Assembly (NCBI RefSeq): GCF_031624635.1
Contig: NZ_JAMQOQ010000009.1
Location: forward strand, 37,587 to 101,586
DNA length: 64,000 nt
Origin: Halogeometricum sp. S3BR5-2
Lineage (GTDB): Archaea > Halobacteriota > Halobacteria > Halobacteriales > Haloferacaceae
Reading direction: 5' to 3'
This document shows positions 17,320-28,697 of this stretch, one piece after another (position 1 is the first letter of the stretch; each line of letters begins with the position of its first letter). The position numbers and the translations under genes are program-made. The notes under the pieces were generated by a model. That model did no database searches, had not been told where the DNA came from, and saw only the letters and a program-made list of their open reading frames with translations.

Positions 17320-18444
17320 ATGGAACCCGACGAGGGCGACGCTACACCCGGGGGAACACCAGTCGAGACTGCCATCCAGCAGTACCTCGACAGCGTCGAG
17401 GCTGGCAACTCCAGGAAGAACTTCGCGTCGACCCTCGCGACGTGGCGCACCTGGCTGCGCGAGGAGCGCAGTGTGACGAGCCTCGAGGACCTGGACGTCC
17501 TCGACTGTCGACGGTACGCTCGCCATCTCAAAAAGCAGGCCCGCGACGGCGATTTGAAAGCGAGTACCGCGACCACCTACTACGCGTACGTCCGCGCGTT
17601 CCTCACGTTCTGTGTCGCCGACGAGCTCCTCGATACGAATCCGGCCAAAGCGAAGCGTGCTACCGACGAGCTCCCCGAGGATCTCGGTGACGCCGACCGG
17701 CAGTTCTGGCGGGAAAAGGAGCGGCGGGCGATCATGCGCTACGTCGACGAACGTGTCGACCACGCCCTTGACGAGGAAGCGGACGTGAGTCGTAATCGGG
17801 CCTTTCGCGACCGAGCAATCGTCTATCTCCTAGGACTCTCAGGCGTTCGCGGCGCGGAGGTGTTCGCTGAACCCTCGGACGACAAGCGCAACGGCATCAC
17901 CTGGGGAGACATCCAACTCGACGCCGGTGCAGTCCGCGTCCTCGGGAAGTCACGAGAGTACGAGTATGCACAGCTGCCCGAGCGGGCCGCCACGGCATTA
18001 GAGCGGTACAGGACTGTCCTTGATCCCCCAACCAACGAGTGGCCGGTCTTTCCCAGCGGGCACGCTCCGTCGAAATATCGCGCCGTTCGCGAGCAGCTGG
18101 CCCACGAGGGAATTTCGGACGACGAGATCGAGACCATCCTCGACGACAGTGATATCGACACAGTGCTCCGAGAACATGAGGTCGTCCCACCAGCGCTCTC
18201 GACGAACGGTGCTCGCAACCTGATGAAGCGGCTGTGTGAGGACGCTGACCTTGACGTCGACGGTGACTACCTGAAGCCACACGGTGCTCGTCGAGGGCTC
18301 GGCCACGAACTTTACGCGAGTGGCCACGCTGAACTGGCCCAATCAGCGCTCCGACACGCGAGCATCGAGACAACCCACGAGTCGTACTCCGACATCCAGG
18401 CAGCAGAGACGGCGAAGCAAGTCGACGATCTCCTCGGGGAGTGA
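17320..18444 (+). CDS. Tyrosine recombinase/integrase
   Basis: The 374-residue protein has a SAM-like core-binding domain (residues 15-110, TAIQQYLDSVEAGNSRKNFA...) and a catalytic domain with all key residues: Arg in LSGVRGAEVF, Lys in LGKSREYEY, the H-x-x-R box in KPHGARRGLGHELY, His in ALRHASIETTHE and the nucleophile Tyr in ESYSDI. It cuts and rejoins DNA at short sites to integrate, excise or resolve a replicon. No tRNA gene or obvious att repeat is visible next to it. AT-rich palindromes begin 57 bases downstream of its stop. Probably acts on this plasmid-like element. Confidence 0.88.
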   Translation: MEPDEGDATPGGTPVETAIQQYLDSVEAGNSRKNFASTLATWRTWLREERSVTSLEDLDVLDCRRYARHLKKQARDGDLKASTATTYYAYVRAFLTFCVADELLDTNPAKAKRATDELPEDLGDADRQFWREKERRAIMRYVDERVDHALDEEADVSRNRAFRDRAIVYLLGLSGVRGAEVFAEPSDDKRNGITWGDIQLDAGAVRVLGKSREYEYAQLPERAATALERYRTVLDPPTNEWPVFPSGHAPSKYRAVREQLAHEGISDDEIETILDDSDIDTVLREHEVVPPALSTNGARNLMKRLCEDADLDVDGDYLKPHGARRGLGHELYASGHAELAQSALRHASIETTHESYSDIQAAETAKQVDDLLGE

Positions 18445-18500
18445 ATCAACCAACGCGTGGATGCAGCAGTAGGGCGTTGGTTTAGGAGGCATCGGAACCC

Positions 18501-18535
18501 TAATGTTAATCCTAATATTAAGATTATGGTTATTA
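18501..18535. promoter_or_regulatory. AT-rich palindromic site (copy 2)
   Basis: Contains TAATCCTAATATTAAGATTA with flanking GTTAAT and GGTTATTAG, a variant of the CTTAAG-centred motif seen at 3896. It lies between the integrase stop and the gene at 18665. Confidence 0.5.
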
Positions 18536-18664
18536 GTTGCCTTTGGAGGGGCCCGAGAGAATCCAGAGACGTACCTGAGGAAGTCCCATATAAAGCATGG
18601 TGCCCGTATTATCTGAATCTGGCTCTACTCCTCCTAGAAATCGATAACACAGGTTAGACCCTAT

Positions 18665-19078
18665 ATGTCCTCCCGGGTTTATATCAATCATATGGGTCTC
18701 AGAGACCTGATCAAACAGCGGCGGAGTAGAGTTCTCCCCGAAGAAGTGGGAGACGCAGCGGCAGACGTCATTCCGGGATTCTTCATCGAAGGCCAAGTTG
18801 CTCCGAAGTACAGAGAGCACCTGCTGGAGAGCTATCGGAAGCGCGATGGGAATCCACCGAGGCGAGATGACAACGGACATCTCCGCTCGATTGATGAAAC
18901 ACGGATGGACAGGGCCTGGAACGATGTTGCCGAGGCTATGGATCGAAGTGAAGGTGACATTCGAGCCTGTGTTCTCAACATATACGAGGATGCTGGCGAG
19001 TATGAAACCAAACCGGCCCGCCTCCGTCACGATTTTAACGAAATACTGACTCGTGCCGCGACTGAAATCGAGGATTGA
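18665..19078 (+). CDS. Small hypothetical plasmid protein
   Basis: 137 residues, soluble and charged. The N-terminal half contains GLRDLIKQRRSRVLPEEVGDAAADVIPGFF; the second half (SIDETRMDRAWNDVAEAMDR) is probably helical. I do not recognise the family. An in-frame ATG at 18692 begins MGLRDLIKQRR and could be the true start. It lies between two copies of the AT-rich palindrome (18501 and 19170), like the HEPN-MNT pair that follows, so it may belong to the same regulated set. The long opposite-strand frame here is judged a shadow. Confidence 0.5.
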   Translation: MSSRVYINHMGLRDLIKQRRSRVLPEEVGDAAADVIPGFFIEGQVAPKYREHLLESYRKRDGNPPRRDDNGHLRSIDETRMDRAWNDVAEAMDRSEGDIRACVLNIYEDAGEYETKPARLRHDFNEILTRAATEIED

Positions 19079-19169
19079 GCCTGCCACGGCGTCCATCACT
19101 GTCGAGCCCTACCTGCTTCCTGTTCACACGTAGCCTTTCGGACAGAGGAACTCCAATTGAGGGAGCATG

Positions 19170-19195
19170 ATTAATCTTAAGAATAAGGTTAAACC
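19170..19195. promoter_or_regulatory. AT-rich palindromic site (copy 3)
   Basis: ATTAATCTTAAGAATAAGGT followed by TAAACC. It forms an inverted pair with the copy at 19311-19338; the two enclose 115 bases upstream of the HEPN-MNT operon. Confidence 0.6.
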
Positions 19196-19310
19196 TTTGA
19201 GAATAGTAATCGGGTGAAGTGGACTGGACCATCAGTAATTCAATACTAGCCGTCCCAGTGAACGACAAACCAGTATTGGTCTACAGCAGCACTAAGTAGT
19301 AGACGACCTG

Positions 19311-19338
19311 TTTTAATCTTATTCTTAAGATTAGGTTT
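19311..19338. promoter_or_regulatory. AT-rich palindromic site (copy 4), inverted relative to copy 3
   Basis: TTAATCTTATTCTTAAGATT followed by AGG, the reverse-complement orientation of the copy at 19170. It lies about 80 bases before the ATG of the MNT gene, where an operator would be expected. The surrounding 340-base gap (19079-19418) shows no gene. Confidence 0.6.
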
Positions 19339-19418
19339 CGTGGTTTGAGTCGTCTCTTCTCGCAGTCCCACTCGAGACCCACCAAAATCTACAAGAGTAT
19401 CGGTAGCTAAGAGCGACC

Positions 19419-20099
19419 ATGGTAGCCCTCAGCGAACAAACATTGGGGATGGAGCTTACAGTCCCATTGCCGGTGCCGAACAGCCGGCTATTCCGATACG
19501 CAGCAACAGGCGACATCCTCACACTGCTCGCCAACAACCCACATACACGGTTCAGCATCAGGGACATCCGACGGGCGACTGATCACAGCCCGAGCAGTGT
19601 GACCGATACAGTCGACCTGTTAGCTGAAACCGACCTCGTCCAAATTACACGAGAAGGGAACAGGAAGCTCGTCCAGATCAATCGCGAGCGCCTCACAAAG
19701 CCAGACGACCCGGTTCTCCAGATCCCGCAGTCCGAGTTCCACGATCCGGTTCGAACCCTCGAGGAGAGTTTGCGCAGTCGGGTCGACAATATCGCCGGCA
19801 TCCTCATCTTCGGCAGCGTCGCCCGTGGCGAGGCTGACCGTTCGAGCGACATTGACTGCTTTGTACTCGTCACCGATGAGAAGGCGACCGCCCAGCGAAT
19901 CGCTCACGAAGTCGCACGCGACTTGGAGGAACAACGGTTCGCTGGCGACCGCTACCAGTTCCAGGTCCTCGCCGAATCAATGGAGAGTGTTACCAACATC
20001 GGCGATCGACTCCGCGAGATCTTCACTGAGGGTATCGTTCTCTACGAAACTGAGGAACTCCAAACGGCCAAGCAAGAGGTCCTGACGAATGGACAGTAG
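19419..20099 (+). CDS. MNT-domain nucleotidyltransferase with N-terminal winged helix (antitoxin)
   Basis: Residues 25-90 form a winged-helix domain (RYAATGDILTLLANNPHTRF...SIRDIRRATDHSPSSVTDTV). Residues 120-200 hold a minimal nucleotidyltransferase with the signature FGSVARGEADRSSDIDCFVL, i.e. GSxxRG followed by DxD. In HEPN-MNT modules this enzyme neutralises the HEPN toxin, in known cases by AMPylation of it. The fused DNA-binding domain suggests it also autoregulates. It overlaps the HEPN gene by 11 bases. AT-rich palindromes sit upstream and downstream of the pair. Confidence 0.85.
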   Translation: MVALSEQTLGMELTVPLPVPNSRLFRYAATGDILTLLANNPHTRFSIRDIRRATDHSPSSVTDTVDLLAETDLVQITREGNRKLVQINRERLTKPDDPVLQIPQSEFHDPVRTLEESLRSRVDNIAGILIFGSVARGEADRSSDIDCFVLVTDEKATAQRIAHEVARDLEEQRFAGDRYQFQVLAESMESVTNIGDRLREIFTEGIVLYETEELQTAKQEVLTNGQ

Positions 20100-20583
20100 T
20101 TACGTCGAAGACGCACTCACGGACGCCCAGCGATCGTTCGAGCGTGAGCCAGCCCACAAAGAATCTGGACTCGACACCGACGACGACGCACTCCTGCAGC
20201 TCCGGAAGGCATGTCGTCTCCTCGATGCTGCCCGTTTCCTGCGGACACAGAACGGATACTATACCGTCGTCATCGAAAGTTCGTTCATCGCCATCGAGCG
20301 CAGTATTCACTTCTATCTACTCCACGCGACAGGGATGGGCAGCACCGAGTTCGTCACTCACTCTGATGTCTATGAACGTGGCGCCGAGGCGAACTTGTAC
20401 AGCGAGTCGTTGGGAAACCAGTTCCTCCAACTCTGGCGGGAGAACCGCTCGAAAACCTACTATCGACAAGCCGTCGGTGGAGAAACACAGGCCGACGCCA
20501 TGCTCGAGCTCGCGACCGCGGTTCATCAGTATATTCTCGACTATCTTTCCATCGGCCACGAGTGCATCTGCAATCGAGGTTGA
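20089..20583 (+). CDS. HEPN-domain protein (toxin of HEPN-MNT pair)
   Basis: 164 residues, all helical, with the typical HEPN layout: ALLQLRKACRLLDAARFLRT, then VVIESSFIAIERSIHFYLL, then the active-site region REN-RSKTYYRQAVGG and a last long helix ATAVHQYILDYL. HEPN toxins are metal-independent RNases; the usual RxxxxH is represented here by the variant R-S-K-T-Y-Y. Translational overlap with the MNT gene confirms the pair. The AT-rich palindrome at 20586 begins 3 bases after its stop. Confidence 0.82.
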   Translation: MDSSYVEDALTDAQRSFEREPAHKESGLDTDDDALLQLRKACRLLDAARFLRTQNGYYTVVIESSFIAIERSIHFYLLHATGMGSTEFVTHSDVYERGAEANLYSESLGNQFLQLWRENRSKTYYRQAVGGETQADAMLELATAVHQYILDYLSIGHECICNRG

Positions 20584-20585
20584 TA

Positions 20586-20613
20586 AGCTTAAGTCTAATA
20601 TTAAGATTAATCA
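20586..20613. promoter_or_regulatory. AT-rich palindromic site (copy 5)
   Basis: GCTTAAGTCTAATATTAAGA followed by TTAATCAG, directly after the HEPN stop. Together with copies 3 and 4 it brackets the toxin-antitoxin operon. Confidence 0.5.
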
Positions 20614-20726
20614 GTCAACTTCGCCCTCTTGAGTCGATTCTGAGGATAAAATAGGTCGAGGCGAGTGTCGGTCGCACGATGTCTTGGGGATTGCATATGA
20701 GTGAGAGAACCAACGGAACAGGTCTA

Positions 20727-21320
20727 TTAGAGGTCGGTTGGCGGAAGGAGGTCACAGAGGATGGGTGCTTGTTCGAGGAGCGAGTCGAAGAGGCGTTCAG
20801 TAGGCCGATATAACGCATGATGTTCATCAACGGTGTAAGTGGACTCCTCATCCTCTGTCCGAGAGAGGAAGTCGCTGTCGAGAAGCGGAGCTAGCGTAGC
20901 ATCTAGCGCAGCACCGGTACGCCCAGACTCGACTTCGAGTGTATGACGTGGAAATTGGGAAAGAAAACTGCGGGTACAGCAGCCTAGCACGTGGGCACGC
21001 CGGACAGCGAATAACTCATTGAGTGCAGTACGATGGGTGCGTGTCCAATAATCGTCGAGCCTGACGTAGGTGCGGACAATCGGAGAAAGGTCATTGAGGG
21101 TGCCATTTGCGTGGACAATGCCGAGATCGTTGAGGGCGTGTTGGTCGTGGGTGTCAAGAGACTCACCGAGCGGATGGAGGACAGTTTGGAGTGCATCGTG
21201 GTACCGCGACGTTAGAAATTCGCCAGCGACGACATGGGCGTTGCCGATATTCCGGGTTGGGTGGATTGCCTCGTGGTGATCGGGATCGCGATGGTCAACA
21301 TGGGTTCGTGGGTAGGTCAT
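20727..21320 (-). CDS. Hypothetical haloarchaeal protein
   Basis: 197 residues, soluble, His-rich at the N-terminus (DHRDPDHHEAIHPTRNIG). The middle contains helices around YHDALQTVLHPLGESLDTHD, and the C-terminal third has a wing-like pattern (LDSDFLSRTEDEESTYTVDEHHALY), so a DNA-binding regulator is possible but unproven. I do not recognise the family. It lies downstream of, and in the same direction as, the helicase gene whose stop is 136 bases away, so it may be the last gene of that unit. Confidence 0.5.
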   Translation of the reverse strand: MTYPRTHVDHRDPDHHEAIHPTRNIGNAHVVAGEFLTSRYHDALQTVLHPLGESLDTHDQHALNDLGIVHANGTLNDLSPIVRTYVRLDDYWTRTHRTALNELFAVRRAHVLGCCTRSFLSQFPRHTLEVESGRTGAALDATLAPLLDSDFLSRTEDEESTYTVDEHHALYRPTERLFDSLLEQAPILCDLLPPTDL

Positions 21321-24300
21321 GTAGCACCCCCCACAACGAGGCGTCAGGCATTAACACTCCGAGCGTCCAAGAATGGCGATATTAGTTCCCCAATCTGAAC
21401 CGCTGTTGAACACTTAGCTATCAACAGGCGTCGAAAGAGCGTCGAAGGGAAGCTGCTACTGAACGGTCGGAGCGGATTCCAAGCCAGAAACAGCCTTCAC
21501 GATATCAGTCAGGGCGTCCCGTGAGAGGGGGTCGATCTCTTCGCGAACGCCGTCGACTGTATAGAGAATCGATGCCGAAATCTCACGCTCAGGATACAGC
21601 TCCCGAAGTACGTGATAGTAGACACTGAGTTGTTTTCGGTACTCGGCTTCCGCGTGCCGACCACGGTCGGTCTTGTAGTCGACCACTTCGATGCGGTCGG
21701 CTCGAACGTGAACGAGATCGATAATCCCGGAGATCATCACGCGAGTCCCGTCGACGTCCAGCGGAAGGTAGGCGTCCTCCTCGACGAGCAGGTCGCCCGA
21801 CAGGCCATCGAGAAACGACATCACGTGCTGTTTGTCGTCCCATCCGGGGTCATCCCGATTCAGTTCTACATCATCGCCGCGCGCGTACGCTTCCGCAAAA
21901 TCGTGGACGTCGGTGCCGAACGCCTTCCCCATACCATCGTCGACGTCCTCGAAAACGTCCTCACGCATCAGTGAATGCGGTGAGTGTCCGACCGGTCCCT
22001 CCGGTGTCGGTACCGTAATCAGCAACTCTGTCTGCTCGGTGTCGTCGACGGTGTCTGCATCGGGTTCAGTGTCCCACGCTTCGATTTCAACCGGGAGTTC
22101 TTCGAGGAACGTGTTTGGGTCCTCCCCGGCCGAGAAGATCACGTGGCTCTCGGCGCGCGTAATTGCCACGTAGAGCAGTCGGCGCTCCTCGTCGTACTCC
22201 CTGGGTAAACACCGGCGGAGGACGTCAGTCCGCCAGTCATCGTATACGTGAGGAAGGCCGTCAGCCTCGGCGTAGCGTTTCCGCTGTCGGAGTCCGACCG
22301 GATCCTGAAACGTAATCGTTCCACTCCCGCCGCCCGACGGCGGGAATCGCCCACTGTTCATGTTGGCGAGCACGACGATAGGATGTTCGAGCCCCTTCGC
22401 TGCGTGAATCGTCTGGACCGTCACTGAGTTTGCACCGGCGTTCGCATGAACATCGTGGGTACTGCCCGCTTCGATGCCGCGCTGGATGAACCGGATAAGG
22501 TCTCCCCGAGTCAGTGTCGTCGCGGTGTGCACTGACTGAATCGTGTGGAGAACGACGTCGGCCGTAGCACCGTCGTACCCGTAACGCGAGAAGACGCGTT
22601 CGGCCACCCCGCCGAGCGTCTCCAGTTCTGCCAGCTTCTCGCGGAACGAGCTCATGTTCTCGGGATACGCCTCAGTCTCCAGGACGTGCTTGATCTCATC
22701 GAGTGCGTAGCCTGCTTGCTCGAGGACGACCGCCCAGCCGCGGTCGGTGTCGGATTCGAGGATGCGGAGCCACGCTAGCAGTAACTTCGCCTGAGGCGTG
22801 CGGAACAGCTCGATCCCGCCCTCGTACGCCATCGGCAGTCCGTACTCCTCGGCGGTCTGCAGCAGGTCGCGGCCGAACTCTCGTGTTCGCGTGAGAACTG
22901 CGACGTCTCGATACTCGGGCGTCCGAAGCGACCCGTCATCGGCCTCAACCTGGTAGGCATCGTTGCCGACGATATCCTGAATCTTCGCGACCACCGACTC
23001 GTGTTCCTCTGGGCTCGCGATCGCTTCGATCTGGGTGTTCTCGTGTTCGGTGTTGGTCGAGAGTGAGACGATTCGATCCTGGATGGCCTCGACATCGACG
23101 TTGTCCCGGTTCGCCGCCGGAACGAGTAGCCCGTGCTCCGAGAAGTCGAGGATCTCCTGGGTGGAGCGGTAGTTCTCGATAAGCTCGATGGTGTGAATGG
23201 GACGGGTGTCGAAGGTGACCCGTTCGTGGTCGGCGTTCAGTTCGTCGACGAACCGATTGAGTCGGTCCTCGAAGGCAGTGATGTTCTCGACTTCGGCGTA
23301 CTGGAAGCCGTAGATGCTCTGCTTCCAGTCACCGACGACACAGAGGTTGTTTGTCCCCGCGAGCAGCAGCGTCAGCTTGAACTGAATCTCGCTGGAGTCC
23401 TGGAACTCGTCAACCATCGCGTAGTCGAACGCAATGGATTCACGAAGCGCGTGGTCCTCACAGAGCAGGATGAACGCGAACAATTGGAGGAACCCGAAGT
23501 TGAGGTAGTTCCGGCCGAGCGCGAATTCGAGGTACTCGTAGAAGACGTCGTGGACGAATGCCTTGAGTCCCTCGCGGTCAGCGTCGAATACCATCCGAGC
23601 GACGGCATCGGGGACGCGCTTCGTGCCCTGCCCGCGAATATCGGCCTTCTCAGGGGCGTTTGGCAGGTAGCACTTGTTCTTCCCATAGCGATTGAGCTTC
23701 GATCGAAGCTGTGACTGCTTGCTCCCGCCATTCTGTGGCTCATTTACCTCATCGAACAGCGATTTGAACGCCTCAAAGTTGCCGTCGAGATACCGTTCGC
23801 CGTTCCGATACCAGCCGTCGGCTGTCGGGAACACACCCTTCGAGGCGAGTTGTGAGACGAGTCCGAGGAGTTCCGTCGGGTTCGAGACGATGCGGAAGTA
23901 GTCATCGTACTCGGGGTGGTCGTCGCTGAACCGGTCGATGAACTCTCCGAACAGGGCTTCCTCGACGAGGTCGTCTTCGACGATGCGCGTCGAGCCCGTG
24001 ATGCGGTCGTCGATCCCGAGGTGCGTCGGCGCGGCATAGCCGTGCTCCTGGAGGAGATCGTGGCAGAGCGAGTGGAACGTCTGAATCGGCGCGTCCGCGA
24101 GATCGCGCATTCCGTACTCGCAGTGGCCGACGATCCGGTCCTTCATCTCGGTTGCAGCGTTGTTCGTGAACGTCACCAGCAGCACGTCCTCAGGGGCGAC
24201 ATCGTCCTCGTCGACGATGTTCGCATAGCGGCGCGTGATGGTGAACGTCTTCCCCGTGCCTGCGCCGGCGTCAACGAGGTATAAGCCGTCGGTGCTGTCG

Positions 24301-24330
24301 ATGAGGTCCTGCTGTTGAGGGTTGGGATCA

Positions 24331-25680
<1,350 letters not shown>

Positions 25681-25690
<10 letters not shown>

Positions 25691-25928
25691 GTCTACTTCA
25701 TCCGTTCGTCTGTTAAGTCTAGTGCGTCCTTCCGTAGGCTTGTTCCATACAGCACATGGGGGCGAAGGGGATTCCGTTGCAGAATTCGAGATCGTGCTTT
25801 CAGAGGTGAATGAACAGCTGCCGAATGCAGGACTCGACACGGGAGAGATCCCAGATAAAGCGTTGCTAGTGGTCTGTGTTATTCTCTGGTTGATTGATTC
25901 CCACCTGGATGTGGGAGTGTGCCCTTTG
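25681..25928. other. Gap between TnpB element and AddB-like gene
   Basis: About 250 bases holding the unresolved left end of the TnpB element and the former junction of the two helicase-nuclease genes. Long frames cross it on both strands, but they continue as shadows of the flanking genes and show no family features. Confidence 0.35.
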
Positions 25929-28514
25929 TTATGTGTCATGGTCAAGAAGGAGGTCGCGGTTGTCCACGCGACGGTAGTTCGGTTCACCAGCGAGCCCGTT
26001 CACAGGGAAGCGTTCTTCGCCAGCACGTCGGTGGTTCAGTTCCGTCATACGCTCGGTGACGAACGTCTCGAAGGCGTCGAGATCCTCTTCGAAGTAGTTC
26101 TGACTCCGAACTCGTGCCAGCTGGCGAAGCAGCTGTTTACAGCCCGACGAGACGTATTTGTACTCACCGACGCACTCCTCCAATCGGGTTTGCATCGCCT
26201 GCCCGAACTCGGAGTCAATGAGCTCATCACTGTCACGCGTCGCCGGTAGCGGGGCCGTCTCGAACGCGGCTTGGTAATCAGCGTACGCAATCTTCGAGAG
26301 CGTCTTCTGGCAGTTCTTCGCCCCGTCATCGCGGAGCTTCTCGAACGTCGCTCGCGATCGGGCGTGCTCCTCGAACTGGGTCGGATTATACTCAACGGTC
26401 GTCAGCGTCTCATCTAAGTCCGCCTCGCCGGCGACGACGTCGTCGAGCGTCTCGAGAAAGTGGAAGAACGTGAACTGTAGGCGCTCGCCCGGGCGCTCAC
26501 TTCGGCGGTGGGCGAGATAGAGAAGTGCCTGGAAGTTCGGCGTATCGCTTGGTGGATCGAGCGCGGAGTTCTTGACGACGCGAGACGCTCGTTTCCGACT
26601 CCCACTCTTGTAGTCGAGGAGGTGAGTCGGACCATGAACGAGGTCGATCTTACCCTTCAGTCCGAGATCCTCGTTCTCGAACCAGCGCTCCGTGAACGGC
26701 GAGTCGACGTCTCTGTCAAAATGGGCCGCGAAGAAATTCTGCCCCCACCCGCTGTTCGGAGTGAGCAAGTCGTCGCCTTCCGGGGTGCGTTCGTCGAGCA
26801 GCTCGACGATGGTTTCGAGCCCGATCCGGTACTTGGTACGGCGCGTTGGACGGTCGACGCGGCGAACGAACGATTCCGCCTCCTCAAGCATTACGTCGAC
26901 GAGGTCTTCGATGGTCTTCTCGTCGATCAGGTCGGGATGGTTGACGTAGAACTCGGCGAAGTCATGGAAGAGATTCCCCTCCTTGAAGTAGTCCTTATCG
27001 GGGCCGTCGACGAGCCGACTGAAGAGGTAGTCACGGGGGCTGTTGACGTACGTACTCAGACTGGACTGGCTGACGGTGTCGATTTGCTTCGGTGAGACGT
27101 CGAGCGATTCCTTCTCGAACCCATCCTGGGTCGCACTGAAGGTCCGTCCGTGAGTCACCGTGTCGAGATCGCTGAACCGTTCGAAGTCATCATCAAGGAG
27201 GTCCTCGAAGTAGAGACACGGCGTTGCGGGTGAGCCGCCGATCGTGTCCTGAACGAGGTAGTACTGTTCGACGCCGTTCTGGAGGAGGAGCTGAAACTGC
27301 GTCAGGTTCCGAGTGAATTCGGCGTCACGGTCAACCCACGGACGACGTGGTGGGGAGTGAGTCCACGCTTCGTCGAGGCCGAGGTAGAATACGACGGGGC
27401 GGTCCACGTAGGCTGCTGACTTCGCGTCGGCCAGGAGAACCCCTTCGTGTTCGCGGTCGACGGGGACTTCGTAGCTCTGGAGATAGTATTCGAGCCGATC
27501 AATTCCCTGTCTGATGACGTAGTCGGTAGCGATACCGAGCGCCTCGAGTTCATCTCGGAACGCATCGAGGCTGATCCCGGCCTGTCGTTCGTATGCAGTA
27601 AGCGCTCCAGCGAACGTTGTCTCGCCGATTTGCGAACTGAACTCCTGGAACCAGGTGAGACTGTCGGCGTCGACATCCTGTAGCCGCTTGTCGTCGTGCT
27701 TAACGTCGACGGCGATCTCGAGGCTGGAGAGGATTGAACGAATTGTCTTCACACGCGTCTCTGTCCCGCGAGTAGCGGCGCGAAGGAACTGGACGAATCC
27801 ACGATGGTGCTGTTCATCAGCGAACCCGGGGCCACCGATAAACGGAATATCGGCGGCCTCGAGCGCGCTCGGGACCAGCGTCGCATACTCACTACCACGA
27901 TCCGCGACGACCGCGACGTCCTCCGCATTGTCGGCGGAGACGATGCCGAGCACAGCGTCGACGATTGCTGTACTTGAGTCGAAGATGTGGAACGGCGGTC
28001 GGTCGAATGCGGCATCGGTGAATGGATCGAACGTATCGTACTGCGTGGGGAGAATCGATCGTTCGAGGGTCGTGAGTTGGTCGTGGCCGACGACGGCGAC
28101 GTCTTTGCTGTCGTCGATTTGGTACTCGCCGAGTCGCCGGGAAGTCGTATCGAGCGTTGAGAGCTGTTCGACGGTGGTCTCCGTCGCGGTGTCGGCGTAT
28201 GCGTCGTAGTCGAGAACGGCATCGACGCGTCCCTGGTGCTCCCAGCATTGGAGCGTGTTGCCGATCGCGTATGCAGCCTGCTTCCACTCGAGGTCGGTGG
28301 TCGTAACGAGTTCGAGAAAGGCGCTCCGGTCCTCGGCGCGTTCGCGACGACCTGCTGCGAGTCGGCGCGGCGTGATGGCAAATATACCGAGATGAGCGCG
28401 ATCAAGACGTCGGTTCAGCCCACTGGCAAGCGGCGCATCAGGAACGATGACGAGGTCATAGTCACGGACTTCGTCGTAGAGAGAGTCAAGTGGTTTCGCC
28501 CGCGTAACTGGCAC
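25929..28514 (-). CDS. AddB-like inactivated-helicase/PD-(D/E)XK nuclease
   Basis: An 861-residue protein upstream of the AddA-like helicase. The N-terminal 500 residues look like the helicase-like scaffold of AddB/RecC-type subunits without an intact Walker A motif (SLYDEVRDYDLVIVPDAPLA, AYVDRPVVFYLGLDEAWTHS). The C-terminal part is a nuclease: KIDLVHGPTHLLDYKSGSRK gives the Asp and the DxK-type motif, followed by NFQALLYLAHRRS. Together with the neighbour it should resect double-strand ends during repair and degrade foreign DNA. The pair was probably one leftward operon before the TnpB element entered. Confidence 0.75.
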   Translation of the reverse strand: MPVTRAKPLDSLYDEVRDYDLVIVPDAPLASGLNRRLDRAHLGIFAITPRRLAAGRRERAEDRSAFLELVTTTDLEWKQAAYAIGNTLQCWEHQGRVDAVLDYDAYADTATETTVEQLSTLDTTSRRLGEYQIDDSKDVAVVGHDQLTTLERSILPTQYDTFDPFTDAAFDRPPFHIFDSSTAIVDAVLGIVSADNAEDVAVVADRGSEYATLVPSALEAADIPFIGGPGFADEQHHRGFVQFLRAATRGTETRVKTIRSILSSLEIAVDVKHDDKRLQDVDADSLTWFQEFSSQIGETTFAGALTAYERQAGISLDAFRDELEALGIATDYVIRQGIDRLEYYLQSYEVPVDREHEGVLLADAKSAAYVDRPVVFYLGLDEAWTHSPPRRPWVDRDAEFTRNLTQFQLLLQNGVEQYYLVQDTIGGSPATPCLYFEDLLDDDFERFSDLDTVTHGRTFSATQDGFEKESLDVSPKQIDTVSQSSLSTYVNSPRDYLFSRLVDGPDKDYFKEGNLFHDFAEFYVNHPDLIDEKTIEDLVDVMLEEAESFVRRVDRPTRRTKYRIGLETIVELLDERTPEGDDLLTPNSGWGQNFFAAHFDRDVDSPFTERWFENEDLGLKGKIDLVHGPTHLLDYKSGSRKRASRVVKNSALDPPSDTPNFQALLYLAHRRSERPGERLQFTFFHFLETLDDVVAGEADLDETLTTVEYNPTQFEEHARSRATFEKLRDDGAKNCQKTLSKIAYADYQAAFETAPLPATRDSDELIDSEFGQAMQTRLEECVGEYKYVSSGCKQLLRQLARVRSQNYFEEDLDAFETFVTERMTELNHRRAGEERFPVNGLAGEPNYRRVDNRDLLLDHDT

Positions 28515-28697
28515 GGCAACAACAACTCAGCCAATAATTCATATAATTATGGGAATTTGGAGGCTAAACTCCTGCCCTTCAGAACGAGGATACAGCCGAC
28601 AATTCCTGTACTAACTACTGATGACAGAGCCTGAGTTTTCAATCTCAACCAACGGTTTTAATACTTAATTTCCATAAGTGCTTATGAACACAGTCTG

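Noticed and set aside
17320..18444. Search for a tRNA or att repeat next to the integrase
   Set aside because: No tRNA-like cloverleaf or exact direct repeat was visible near either end of the gene; nothing to report.
18533..19099. 188-codon minus-strand frame opposite the gene at 18665
   Set aside because: The plus-strand frame has more typical acidic haloarchaeal composition and a better start; the minus frame is read as its shadow.
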